A stretch of 64,000 nt of DNA from the NCBI RefSeq assembly GCF_900241005.1, contig NZ_OEST01000001.1, positions 186,001-250,000 of the forward strand, read 5' to 3'. Within the stretch, counting starts at the first letter, position 1; every line of letters starts with the position of its first letter. A program made the translations under genes and the position numbers. The notes below the pieces were generated by a model. It was not told the DNA's origin. It saw only the letters and a program-made list of their open reading frames with translations, and did not search any database. This DNA comes from Bacteroides cutis (GTDB lineage: Bacteria; Bacteroidota; Bacteroidia; Bacteroidales; Bacteroidaceae). This document shows, one piece after another, positions 42,331 through 51,435 of this stretch.

Positions 42331-45300
42331 ATGTATAAGAAAAACATCAAAAATGGGGTAAAACTATCCCATAGGGAATATTTTTTATATATGACGATAT
42401 TCGGTGCTTTATGCTTGACACCTTCCTTGTCACGAGCAACCAATAACAGTATATATAATAAATACGAAAACGCTACTGTTTCTTCTACTCAACAAGCAAC
42501 AGTAAAAGTCACAGGTAAAGTATTGGATACCAACGGTGAGCCATTACCAGGCGCTACTATTCAAGTAATAGGCACTCCACGAGGAGTGACTACAGATACA
42601 GACGGTAGCTTCAGCATTGAATGTAAAAAAACAGACAAACTAGAAATCTCATACTTGGGAATGCAATCACAAACTATTTCTGTAGACAAAAAGACTAATT
42701 TCGTAATCACTCTCGAAGATCAGGCAGACCAACTGGAAGAGGTAACAGTCGTTGCTTTTGCCAAACAGAAAAAAGAATCAGTATTAGGATCTGTATCTAC
42801 CATTAAACCGGCAGAACTAAAAACTACCAGCAGTAATCTTACCACTGGATTTGCCGGTAAATTAGCGGGAGTCATCGCTTACCAACGAAGTGGTGAACCG
42901 GGTCAGGATAATGCAGAATTCTTTGTTCGTGGTATCACAACTTTTGGTGATGGTAGTGCCAATCCATTGATCTTGATTGACAATGTAGAACTTGAGTCTT
43001 CCGACCTCTCCCGATTAAATCCGGACGATATCGCCAGTTTCTCCGTATTGAAGGATGCTACAGCCACAGCCCTTTATGGTGCACGCGGTGCCAATGGTGT
43101 AATCTTAGTAACAACCAAGGAAGGGCAGGAGGGTAGAGCCAAATTATCTTTCCGTATTGAAAACTCCTTCTCTGGTTCTGCCAAAGATGTGGATATTGCT
43201 GATCCGCTTACTTTCATGAAGTTGCACAATGAGGCAGTACGCACCAGAGACCCATTTGCCCAATTACCTTATTTGGAAAGTGCGATTGCTGCACGCGAAG
43301 AAGGGAAGAACCCATATGTTTATCCGATGGTAAATTGGCAAGATATGTTATTCAAGAGGTCTACAACCAATCAACGTGCTAACTTAAACATCAGTGGTGG
43401 TGGTAATGTGGCTCGTTATTATATTGCGCTTACCTATGCAAAAGACAATGGTATCATGCGACAGAATAAGAATAACAAATTCAACAATAACATCAACAAT
43501 AACAAATATGGGGTACGTACTAACGTAAATATTAAATTAACCAAGAAGACAGACTTGGCAGTGCGTGTCAGCGGTACATTTGACTCTTATCAAGGTCCTT
43601 TGAAAGGTGGTTCTGACATGTATAACCAAACACTGAACGCTAACCCGGTATTATTTCCCGCTACATTCCTCCCGGACAATCAGCCCAGCCATATTCATGC
43701 AAAGCACGTGCTCTTTGGTAACTATGGCGAAGGTGGTGAATACCTAAACCCATACGCCGAAATGTGTCGTGGATACAAGGAATCAGAAAACACATCAATC
43801 ATAGCCCAATTAGAATTAAAACAAAACCTTGATTTCATTACAAAAGGTTTAAGAGCCCGTTTAATGGGAAACGCCACTCGTAAGGCTTCTTACGACGCCA
43901 GCCGTTCATACAACCCGTTTTGGTATTCTATAGGTACATATGACAAGTTTACAGATCAATACATTTTATCTGATCTAAATCCTGATAAGGGTACAGATTA
44001 TTTGTCATTCGATCCGGGAAGTAAAAACGTGGAAAGTTCTATTTATATGGAAGCTTCCCTTTCTTACGATCGTAAATTCAAAGAACGCCATAACATTAGT
44101 TCCATGTTAGTATATACGGTACGTGAAGAAAAGAATGCCAATGCCGGTTCATTAATCAAATCACTACCTAAACGTAACATGGGATTAGCAGGTCGTTTCA
44201 CTTATGATTACGACAGCCGTTATCTAGCCGAATTCAATTTCGGTTATAATGGTTCAGAGCGTTTTGACAAGAGCCACCGTTGGGGTTTCTTCCCCTCAGG
44301 TGGTTTAGGATGGGTTGTCTCCAATGAAAACTTTTGGCAAAACGGTGGCATCTCCAAAGTTGTGAACAAACTGAAGTTGAAAGGTTCTTATGGTTTGGTA
44401 GGTAATGACAACATCGGTAAGGACCGATTTTTCTATCTGTCCCAGGTAAGTATGAGCGGTAGCGGTATCAATTTCGGAACCAGTTTCAATAACGGTTACA
44501 GTGGCGTTAAAATCGAACGTTATGCCAATCCCTCCATCGGATGGGAAGTTTCACACAAACTAAATGTAGGTTTTGAAACTACACTATTTAACGACTTAGA
44601 AGTAAATGCGGAATATTTCAAGGAACGCAGAACCAACATTTTACAAGAACGTGCCGATATTCCCAGTATCGCCGGCTTCAAAACCATCCCGTATGCCAAT
44701 ATCGGTGAGGCCCAAGGAGAAGGTATGGAATTTTCCATAGACTATAACCATTCTTTCAATAAGAATCTTTGGTTGACAGTAAGAGGTAATTTTACTTATG
44801 CCACCAGTAAATATACCAAATATGAAGAACCTGCCTACGAAGATACTCCATGGTTAAGAAAAACCGGTCGGAAGTTAAGTCAACAAGAAGGCTACATTGC
44901 CGAACGTCTATTCATTGATGAAGAAGATGTGAAAAACTCTCCAAAACAAACATTCGGCGGACAACCTGTCATGGCAGGTGATATCAAATATAAAGATATC
45001 AATAATGATGGTTTAATTGATTCCCGCGATAAAGTAGCTATCGGTGCCCCGAAAACACCGGAAATAATCTATGGCTTCGGTTTCTCACTTGGCTATAGAG
45101 ACTTTGATTTCAACTGTTTTTTCCAAGGTTCAGGTCAGTCCTCCTTCTTCATTAGCCCAAGTGATATTTCTCCGTTCAAATCGGTAACAACTGATGGTAA
45201 AAAAGGCAACAAAGCCTTATTACAGTTCATAGCAGACAATCATTGGAGCGAAACGAATCCAAACCCCTATGCAGAATGGCCTCGTCTGTCTGCCGTAGAC

Positions 45301-45558
45301 ATCGATAATAATAATCAGTCCAGCACCTGGTGGTTGCGCGATGGTACATTCCTACGTTTAAAATCAGCAGAAATAGGTTATACCCTACCTCAAAAATATA
45401 CTAAGAAAGCATATATGCAAAATTTCCGTGTATACGTGAGTGGTACTAACTTACTTTGTTTTTCCAATTTCAAACTTTGGGACACCGAAATGGGAGGTAG
45501 TGGATTAAAATACCCCTTACAACGCGTGTTCAACCTTGGTCTTCAAGTTACATTCTAA
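42331..45558 (+). CDS. SusC/RagA-family TonB-dependent receptor of the PUL (no STN domain)
   Basis: This 1075-residue outer-membrane importer has a signal peptide (YFLYMTIFGALCLTPSLSRA) and a carboxypeptidase-D-like domain at about residues 57-135 (VKVTGKVLDTNGEPLPGATIQV). A TonB box/plug follows (LEEVTVVAFAKQKKESV; DDIASFSVLKDATATALYGARGANGVI), then a barrel ending GLQVTF. Unlike the receptor at 2254 it lacks the STN domain, so it is a transporter controlled by something other than a FecR pathway; no regulator gene is adjacent. It works with the SusD lid encoded 14 bases downstream. Confidence 0.94.
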   Translation: MYKKNIKNGVKLSHREYFLYMTIFGALCLTPSLSRATNNSIYNKYENATVSSTQQATVKVTGKVLDTNGEPLPGATIQVIGTPRGVTTDTDGSFSIECKKTDKLEISYLGMQSQTISVDKKTNFVITLEDQADQLEEVTVVAFAKQKKESVLGSVSTIKPAELKTTSSNLTTGFAGKLAGVIAYQRSGEPGQDNAEFFVRGITTFGDGSANPLILIDNVELESSDLSRLNPDDIASFSVLKDATATALYGARGANGVILVTTKEGQEGRAKLSFRIENSFSGSAKDVDIADPLTFMKLHNEAVRTRDPFAQLPYLESAIAAREEGKNPYVYPMVNWQDMLFKRSTTNQRANLNISGGGNVARYYIALTYAKDNGIMRQNKNNKFNNNINNNKYGVRTNVNIKLTKKTDLAVRVSGTFDSYQGPLKGGSDMYNQTLNANPVLFPATFLPDNQPSHIHAKHVLFGNYGEGGEYLNPYAEMCRGYKESENTSIIAQLELKQNLDFITKGLRARLMGNATRKASYDASRSYNPFWYSIGTYDKFTDQYILSDLNPDKGTDYLSFDPGSKNVESSIYMEASLSYDRKFKERHNISSMLVYTVREEKNANAGSLIKSLPKRNMGLAGRFTYDYDSRYLAEFNFGYNGSERFDKSHRWGFFPSGGLGWVVSNENFWQNGGISKVVNKLKLKGSYGLVGNDNIGKDRFFYLSQVSMSGSGINFGTSFNNGYSGVKIERYANPSIGWEVSHKLNVGFETTLFNDLEVNAEYFKERRTNILQERADIPSIAGFKTIPYANIGEAQGEGMEFSIDYNHSFNKNLWLTVRGNFTYATSKYTKYEEPAYEDTPWLRKTGRKLSQQEGYIAERLFIDEEDVKNSPKQTFGGQPVMAGDIKYKDINNDGLIDSRDKVAIGAPKTPEIIYGFGFSLGYRDFDFNCFFQGSGQSSFFISPSDISPFKSVTTDGKKGNKALLQFIADNHWSETNPNPYAEWPRLSAVDIDNNNQSSTWWLRDGTFLRLKSAEIGYTLPQKYTKKAYMQNFRVYVSGTNLLCFSNFKLWDTEMGGSGLKYPLQRVFNLGLQVTF

Positions 45559-45572
45559 AAACTGTATTACAT

Positions 45573-47525
45573 ATGAAAAAAATAATACTTTCTATATCAT
45601 TGTTTATATCTTTGTTACTGGGAGGTACCTCTTGCAGTGACTATTTAGACATCGTGCCTGAAGGTACCCCAGGAATAGACAATGCATTCAGCAATCGAAT
45701 TAATTCTTTCAAATACTTGCATGGTTGTTACAGCTATCTTCCTCAATGGGGTAATGCAGGCTATTCTTTAGGTTTTCTAGCAGGTGATGAACATTGGCTA
45801 ATTCCCAAAGGAACAGGTATGATTGAAAGCCGTGTAAAACAGTATTGCTGGGACATAGGACGTGGTTCTCAAAACATAAACAAACCGTTAATGGATTATT
45901 GGAATGGTGCAGAAGGAGGTAACAATTTGTGGCAAGGCATACGTGATTGTAACATTTTTTTGGAAAACATACACAAACCGATGGATGTAGATGATTATGA
46001 ACGCGACCGTTGGATTTCGGAAGTAAAATTCCTAAAAGCTTATTACCATTTCTTCTTGTTCCAATTATATGGTCCTATTCCCATCATGGAAAAAAATGTA
46101 CCGGTAGATGCCACTACCGAAGATGTACGTCTATATCGTGAACCGGTAGATCAGGTAGTACAGTATATTTCCGATTTGCTGGACGAATCGCTTGAAAACC
46201 TGCCTGACTATATTATGGTTCCCGCCGAAGAAATGGGACGCATTACACGCCCCATTGCCAAGGCCGTAAAAGCACAATTATGGTTACTTGCCGCCAGTCC
46301 GCTATTTAATGGTAATACTGCATACAAGGATGTGACAGACAACCGTGGAGTAAAAATCTTTGCAACAGAATACGATCCAACTAAGTGGGAAAAGGCTGCT
46401 GTTGCCGCAAAAGATGCCATTGAAACAGCAACTTCCAAAGAACTCGGTGCAAATGCTGCAGAACTTTACTATTTCACTGAAAGTATCCGTGGTATTTCAG
46501 ATGCTACGATTCAACAACTCACCATTGGTGGTTCTGTAACTGAAGATGACTGGGCAAACAATCGTGAAATTATTTGGGGGAGTGTACAGGAAAACGTAAA
46601 CGACCTGCAAACTTTATCTATAGCATTAAGTAATAAAGGTGCTTATTATACAGCCCGTGCACTGTTGTCCCCTACCATGAGTGTGGTAGAAAATTTCTAC
46701 TCCTCCAATGGTGTGCCTATCTCGGAAGATAATAGTGCTTTTTGGCAAGAAATGTATCCCCGGCGTTATGAGTATACCCAAACTCCAGCAGACGGAAACA
46801 ATATCTATTATTTCACACAAAACGAAACAACCGGCATCATTAATCTTAACCGTGAGCCTCGCTACTATGCGTCCTTGTTCTTCGATCGTTGTACTCGATA
46901 TGCCTCCGGATACAAGGATGACACACAAGCAGAATTGGCTCACTATAAGATGAGACGTAAAGAAAGTGGCGGTTTATTAGACTCCGAAGACCACTCCATT
47001 ACAGGATACCTGAACAAAAAAGTATGTAGCTATAAGTCTAGCTTGACAAGTAGCGCATGGAGTCCTAAACGTTACCCATTTCCTATCATCCGCTTGGCAG
47101 ATCTGTATCTAATGTACGCTGAAGCTTTGAACGAGACTATGGAGACTCCTAACGAAGAAGTATTTAAATATATTGATTTAGTTCGTGAACGTGCTGGACT
47201 AGAAGGGGTAAAAGAGTCTTGGACTAAATATTCCACCCATCCCAATAAGCCAAATACTCGTGACGGAATGCGTGAAATTATCCGTACTGAACGTCTGAAC
47301 GAATTGGCAGGTGAAGGAAAACGTTTCTGGGATCTACGTCGTTGGAAAATAGAACTTCCCCAACAAGTAATGGGTTGGAATATAAACGGCGAAAATGCAG
47401 AACAATACTATAGACAAGTCGTTGTCTTCAACCGGCCTAGATATACTTATAAAGATTTCTTATGGCCAATTAAGTTACAAGATATTCAACGCAATCCGAA
47501 TTTGGTTCAAAACCCCGGTTGGTAA
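45573..47525 (+). CDS. RagB/SusD-family glycan-binding lipoprotein
   Basis: This 650-residue lipoprotein has signal SLLLGGTSC (Cys21), followed by the classical SusD layout: DYLDIVPEG, then TPR-like helices (NLWQGIRDCNIFLENI; FLKAYYHFFLFQLYGPIPIMEKN) and the C-terminal RLADLYLMYAEALNE...RGLVRERAGL-type region and IIRTERLNELAGEGKRFWDLRRW. It caps the SusC barrel and binds the target glycan. It is longer than typical SusD (about 550 residues), with the extra length in loops between residues 300 and 480. Confidence 0.93.
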   Translation: MKKIILSISLFISLLLGGTSCSDYLDIVPEGTPGIDNAFSNRINSFKYLHGCYSYLPQWGNAGYSLGFLAGDEHWLIPKGTGMIESRVKQYCWDIGRGSQNINKPLMDYWNGAEGGNNLWQGIRDCNIFLENIHKPMDVDDYERDRWISEVKFLKAYYHFFLFQLYGPIPIMEKNVPVDATTEDVRLYREPVDQVVQYISDLLDESLENLPDYIMVPAEEMGRITRPIAKAVKAQLWLLAASPLFNGNTAYKDVTDNRGVKIFATEYDPTKWEKAAVAAKDAIETATSKELGANAAELYYFTESIRGISDATIQQLTIGGSVTEDDWANNREIIWGSVQENVNDLQTLSIALSNKGAYYTARALLSPTMSVVENFYSSNGVPISEDNSAFWQEMYPRRYEYTQTPADGNNIYYFTQNETTGIINLNREPRYYASLFFDRCTRYASGYKDDTQAELAHYKMRRKESGGLLDSEDHSITGYLNKKVCSYKSSLTSSAWSPKRYPFPIIRLADLYLMYAEALNETMETPNEEVFKYIDLVRERAGLEGVKESWTKYSTHPNKPNTRDGMREIIRTERLNELAGEGKRFWDLRRWKIELPQQVMGWNINGENAEQYYRQVVVFNRPRYTYKDFLWPIKLQDIQRNPNLVQNPGW

Positions 47526-47550
47526 TCCTTTTTTGCTATTCATAAACTAA

Positions 47551-48843
47551 ATGAAAAAACATATGAAAAAAATAAACTATAAACTAAAAATAACAAGCCA
47601 TTTGTCGGTTATTCTACTTAGTTTGTTCCTCCTGACAGCATGTAATGAGGAAACCAAACTCGGAATGGAGCCTACTGATGGCGTGGCACCCGGTATTCCC
47701 ACCAATATTACGGTAGAAAACATAAACGGCGGTGCCATCATCCACTTTATCGCTCCTCTGGATGATGATTTACTCTATGTAATGGCAACCTACACCATAA
47801 ACGGCGTAGAACGGACTACCATGGTTTCTCCTTTTACCGACTTCCTAAAGGTAGAAGGTTTTATGGAAGGAGAATATCAAATAAAATTGAATTCCGTAGA
47901 TAAAAGTAAGAATGTATCAGAGCCTGTAATGGTAACCATCAATCCTACCATTCCACCAGTGAAAGCCATTTTTGAATCCATTAAGATTGAAGAATCTTTT
48001 GGTGGTGTTGTACTACATTGGGAGAATGAAACAGAAGCCAATGTCATCATTGAAGCTTTTGAAGAGAAAGAGGGTGAATGGATTTCTGTAGAGAATTTCT
48101 ATACAAGCGCCAAAGATGGTAAAGGAGTACTACGTGGTTACTCTGCCAATCCGGTAAACTTCAAGTTCCGTGTACGTGACCGCTGGGATAATTATTCTGA
48201 ATTCACAGAAGTACCCGAAGGCGGTTATTTACCTTGGAAAGAAGTAGAAATCAGCAAGAAATATTTCAAGAAACTAGGTTACTATCTGCCAGGAGATGCC
48301 ACTGAACTCAATTCTTCGTATACCATTGACCGAATTTGGAACGGGAATACTACGGAAAGTAACTGTTTCCATTGCGGTGGTAATAAAGGTATAGGGTTAT
48401 GCGTAACTTTTGACCTAGGTCAGGAAGTAAAACTTAGCCGTTTCAAAATGTGGCAACGTACAGCCAACGCTTCTTTTATCTACAATCATAACAACCTAAA
48501 GCGTTACAGTATCTATGGTTGTAACGAAATCACGGAGTGGATGAGATATGACTCCGGTCAAGAGGATGAAAATGGAGAAGTATGGCCTACTTTTGAAGGC
48601 TGGAATCTGATTATGGAAGATGTACACTGCTATCGTCCTTCCGGATTTGACAGCACTGTAGTAACAAACGAAGACAAGGAATATATTTTGGGTGGTGATG
48701 AACACGAAGTACCAATAGAAGCTCCTTCTTTCCGTTATATCCGTATTCTCATGCTCGAAAACTGGTCAGGTGGTACCATCGGACAGATTGAAGAGATGTC
48801 ATTTTGGGGGCAGATAATCAATGGAGAACAACCTAACGAATAA
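47551..48843 (+). CDS. DUF4959/DUF5126/DUF5000 surface lipoprotein of the PUL
   Basis: This 430-residue lipoprotein has signal VILLSLFLLTAC (Cys31), followed by two fibronectin-like modules (PGIPTNITVENINGGAIIHF, about 47-135; IKIEESFGGVVLHWENE, about 140-225). A C-terminal discoidin-like DUF5000 domain (about 250-425) contains CVTFDLGQEVKLSRFKMWQR and RYIRILMLENW. Such proteins follow SusD in many PULs and probably act as SusE-type surface glycan-binding proteins. ATG 47563 is an alternative start. It sits 25 bases after SusD and five bases before the next gene. Confidence 0.85.
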   Translation: MKKHMKKINYKLKITSHLSVILLSLFLLTACNEETKLGMEPTDGVAPGIPTNITVENINGGAIIHFIAPLDDDLLYVMATYTINGVERTTMVSPFTDFLKVEGFMEGEYQIKLNSVDKSKNVSEPVMVTINPTIPPVKAIFESIKIEESFGGVVLHWENETEANVIIEAFEEKEGEWISVENFYTSAKDGKGVLRGYSANPVNFKFRVRDRWDNYSEFTEVPEGGYLPWKEVEISKKYFKKLGYYLPGDATELNSSYTIDRIWNGNTTESNCFHCGGNKGIGLCVTFDLGQEVKLSRFKMWQRTANASFIYNHNNLKRYSIYGCNEITEWMRYDSGQEDENGEVWPTFEGWNLIMEDVHCYRPSGFDSTVVTNEDKEYILGGDEHEVPIEAPSFRYIRILMLENWSGGTIGQIEEMSFWGQIINGEQPNE

Positions 48844-48848
48844 TTATT

Positions 48849-50021
48849 ATGAAAAATATTTTAAAATACATAGCCGGTTGTATAGCAGGACTTACCATCA
48901 CCGCTTGCGGTGATATCTATGAAGTTCACGAACAATATATTACCGAGGGTGAACGAACTTACATCGGACATGCCGACACCGTATATGCTCAAGGTGGTTT
49001 CAACAAAGTAAACTTAGTGTGGAAACTTAACGTTGACCCACGTATCGAAACATGTGTCATTACCTGGAACGGTTGTGAAACACCAGTAGAAATCCCCGTT
49101 AACCGTTCTGTAGAATACATGAATCATGTATTGGAGATTCCGGAGGGGCAATACATATTTTCTCTTAAAATGAGAAGTAAATCGGGTGAAGAATCACTGA
49201 CAGAAACCGTTGAAGGTGAATCTTATGGCGCACTTTATCAAGCTCGCCTGACACAACGTATCATTACCTCCATACTTGCCACTCCCGAAAAAGGAGTGAC
49301 TATCGAATGGAATGCAGAGGAAGGCTGTAAAAAAACAGTTCTTTCTTATATCAATATCAATGGTGAAAAGAAAACGGTGGTAATACCAGAAGCAGAAACT
49401 ACCACAATCATCACAGACTACGTAATGGGAAGTGAATACGAGTATTACAGTGCTTACACTCCAGAGATCAATGCTTATGAAGATATCAATTCTCTATCGA
49501 AAAAGGGGAATTTCCCGGCTCATTACACTCTTTCCAAGTCTGAATGGGACAATACGTATCATGTGCTCTATGAAGACATAGACCGTACAGGATGGCTAGT
49601 TACCGCTAGTACAGAAGAGCTTGAAGGAGAAGGGGCTACAAATGGTCGTGCCATCGCTCTGATAGACGGAAACCTAAAAACATTCTGGCATTCTCAATAT
49701 AAGGGTGAAGGTGCTAATCCTCCCTGTCCACACGATATCATCCTGGACATGCAACATGAGCAGGAAATCATTTCTGTAGAGTTGGCAAGACGGGAAAAGA
49801 ACAAGGATACACGTGAAGTAGAATTTTCTATCAGTAACGATGGCATAACTTGGAGTCTATTCGGTAGTTTAACATTTCCAAACAATGCCAATCCCAACTC
49901 ACAAATTCTGTTATTGCCAACAGCTGTAAAAGGTCGTTATTTGAAAGTCTCAGTAGTCAATAGTAATAATGGTGTTAATGCAAGTATCGCAGAAATTATG
50001 TTCACTGCTCCTCCAAGATAA
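48849..50021 (+). CDS. DUF4998 lipoprotein with C-terminal discoidin (F5/8 type C) domain
   Basis: This 390-residue lipoprotein has signal IAGLTITAC (Cys20). A DUF4998 beta-sandwich follows (residues about 25-235, RTYIGHADTVYAQGGFNKVNLVWKL) and then a discoidin-like domain (about 255-388) with ALIDGNLKTFWHSQY and PHDIILDMQHEQEIISVELARR. This is the second surface glycan-binding candidate of the locus. It shares the operon with SusC, SusD and DUF4959 and is followed 30 bases later by a terminator, making it the last gene of that unit. Confidence 0.85.
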   Translation: MKNILKYIAGCIAGLTITACGDIYEVHEQYITEGERTYIGHADTVYAQGGFNKVNLVWKLNVDPRIETCVITWNGCETPVEIPVNRSVEYMNHVLEIPEGQYIFSLKMRSKSGEESLTETVEGESYGALYQARLTQRIITSILATPEKGVTIEWNAEEGCKKTVLSYININGEKKTVVIPEAETTTIITDYVMGSEYEYYSAYTPEINAYEDINSLSKKGNFPAHYTLSKSEWDNTYHVLYEDIDRTGWLVTASTEELEGEGATNGRAIALIDGNLKTFWHSQYKGEGANPPCPHDIILDMQHEQEIISVELARREKNKDTREVEFSISNDGITWSLFGSLTFPNNANPNSQILLLPTAVKGRYLKVSVVNSNNGVNASIAEIMFTAPPR

Positions 50022-50050
50022 AGGAATAAATACTTTCTGAAAATAATATG

Positions 50051-50080
50051 AAAGGCAACTGCTAAATACAGTTGCCTTTT
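50051..50080 (+). terminator. Terminator of the PUL SusCD operon
   Basis: AAAGGCAACTG (50051-50061) and CAGTTGCCTTT (50069-50079) form a perfect 11-bp stem with a 7-base loop and a TTTTTAT tail. It lies between convergent genes. Confidence 0.85.
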
Positions 50081-50101
50081 TATATTGAGACCAATTGTAA
50101 T

Positions 50102-51265
50102 CTATAAATTGAATTCATACAATGAACCAAAACAACAAATCGTTCTATGCTCAGCAATAGATACTTTAGACCAAGGAGTAATAGAAGTCCAAAGAGCAAG
50201 GTCATGTAAAGTTGCCGGATAAGAAGACATTCCCTTTATTCCCTCTTCCAGTGCCTTGAGCATAATATAGTCCATTCCTTGATGATGAGTATCCCGGAGT
50301 AAAGCTTCTTTTCCCCACTGTCTCCAATACCTGTGTTCATAGTAGTCTATATAGGAGATGTCATCTTCCCAAACTTCCTCGGGACTATTCCCCTCTATAT
50401 AAATCTGACGACGGTCTCCCTGCCAAATGCCTTTTGTGCCCTGTACCTCAAAATCCAGACTACGAGGACGAGGTAAAGTTGTGTCATGAGTCAATAATAC
50501 AAGAACACCCTTTTCTGTTTCCAACTGTGTAGAAACTATATCACCCATTGTTATTCTTACTTTTTCGTCTCCCCCCAGTTCCCTAATCCGCTGTAACATA
50601 CCTACAGACTTGGAAGCAGAAGAAGTCAGAAATTTAATCCGATCAGTTCGATTGATACCCGCAATCATACATAAAGGAGCTAAACCATGTGTCGGATAAA
50701 TATCGCCATTATCACATTGATAAAATTTACCTCGCCAAATACTTTCCGTCTTTTCACGGTTACCGATATTTCCAACATCATCCAACAACAAAGAACGTAA
50801 ATCATGACGATATCCTCCACGCATATAAACAATTTCTCCAAATATGCCATTAATTACCATCTCATGAACAGCCATAACCTCGCGCAGAAACAATGTATTT
50901 TCCAAAGGATAAATACGACATCCTCTTTGCTCAGCCAAATCTATCAACGGCTGATATTCATTGAGATAAAGTCCGCCTTTTATTTCCAAAGCAACATGAC
51001 ATCCCCTGTCTACACTCTGCATAGCATGTTTTACATGATATTGCCATGGAGAAGTCACAAAAACCAAATCAGGTTTATGAACATCAAGCATATTCAGATA
51101 ATCGTCATTCCCGTTGTTGTAACAAACGATATCAGGAATACCTACATCCGAAATTTCCGGATCAGCAACTGCAACAATTTCAAAAAAAGGTATATGCCGT
51201 AACAATTTCAACAATTGCATGCCCCGATATCCTACCCCTATAAAAGTAGTTTTAATTTTCTCCAT
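50102..51265 (-). CDS. Gfo/Idh/MocA-family protein, GH109-like
   Basis: This 387-residue NAD(P)-dependent protein has an N-terminal Rossmann motif, FIGVGYRGMQLLKLL. The usual Gfo/Idh EKP motif reads LEIKGG instead, so the catalytic lysine of classical dehydrogenases is displaced. Further on, YPLENTLFLREVMAVHEM and NGDIYPTHGLAPLCMIAGINRTD closely resemble GH109 enzymes, which cleave alpha-GalNAc with an NAD-assisted oxidation/elimination mechanism. No signal peptide is evident, so it would work in the cytoplasm. It lies 170 bases downstream of the GH31 gene. An ordinary sugar dehydrogenase remains possible. Confidence 0.78.
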   Translation of the reverse strand: MEKIKTTFIGVGYRGMQLLKLLRHIPFFEIVAVADPEISDVGIPDIVCYNNGNDDYLNMLDVHKPDLVFVTSPWQYHVKHAMQSVDRGCHVALEIKGGLYLNEYQPLIDLAEQRGCRIYPLENTLFLREVMAVHEMVINGIFGEIVYMRGGYRHDLRSLLLDDVGNIGNREKTESIWRGKFYQCDNGDIYPTHGLAPLCMIAGINRTDRIKFLTSSASKSVGMLQRIRELGGDEKVRITMGDIVSTQLETEKGVLVLLTHDTTLPRPRSLDFEVQGTKGIWQGDRRQIYIEGNSPEEVWEDDISYIDYYEHRYWRQWGKEALLRDTHHQGMDYIMLKALEEGIKGMSSYPATLHDLALWTSITPWSKVSIAEHRTICCFGSLYEFNL

Positions 51266-51435
51266 ACTTTTACTTCTCTATTTTAACAACTTTACGGTTC
51301 ACATTTATGACAACCAGATCATCTATTCTGATATGATAATGATCCCATTTATACCTCCTAATCCGGTTGGCAAAAATACAAAAAACAACAATAGTAACAT
51401 ACGAAAGCGAACGTTCTTCCACACTTTATGGAGAA

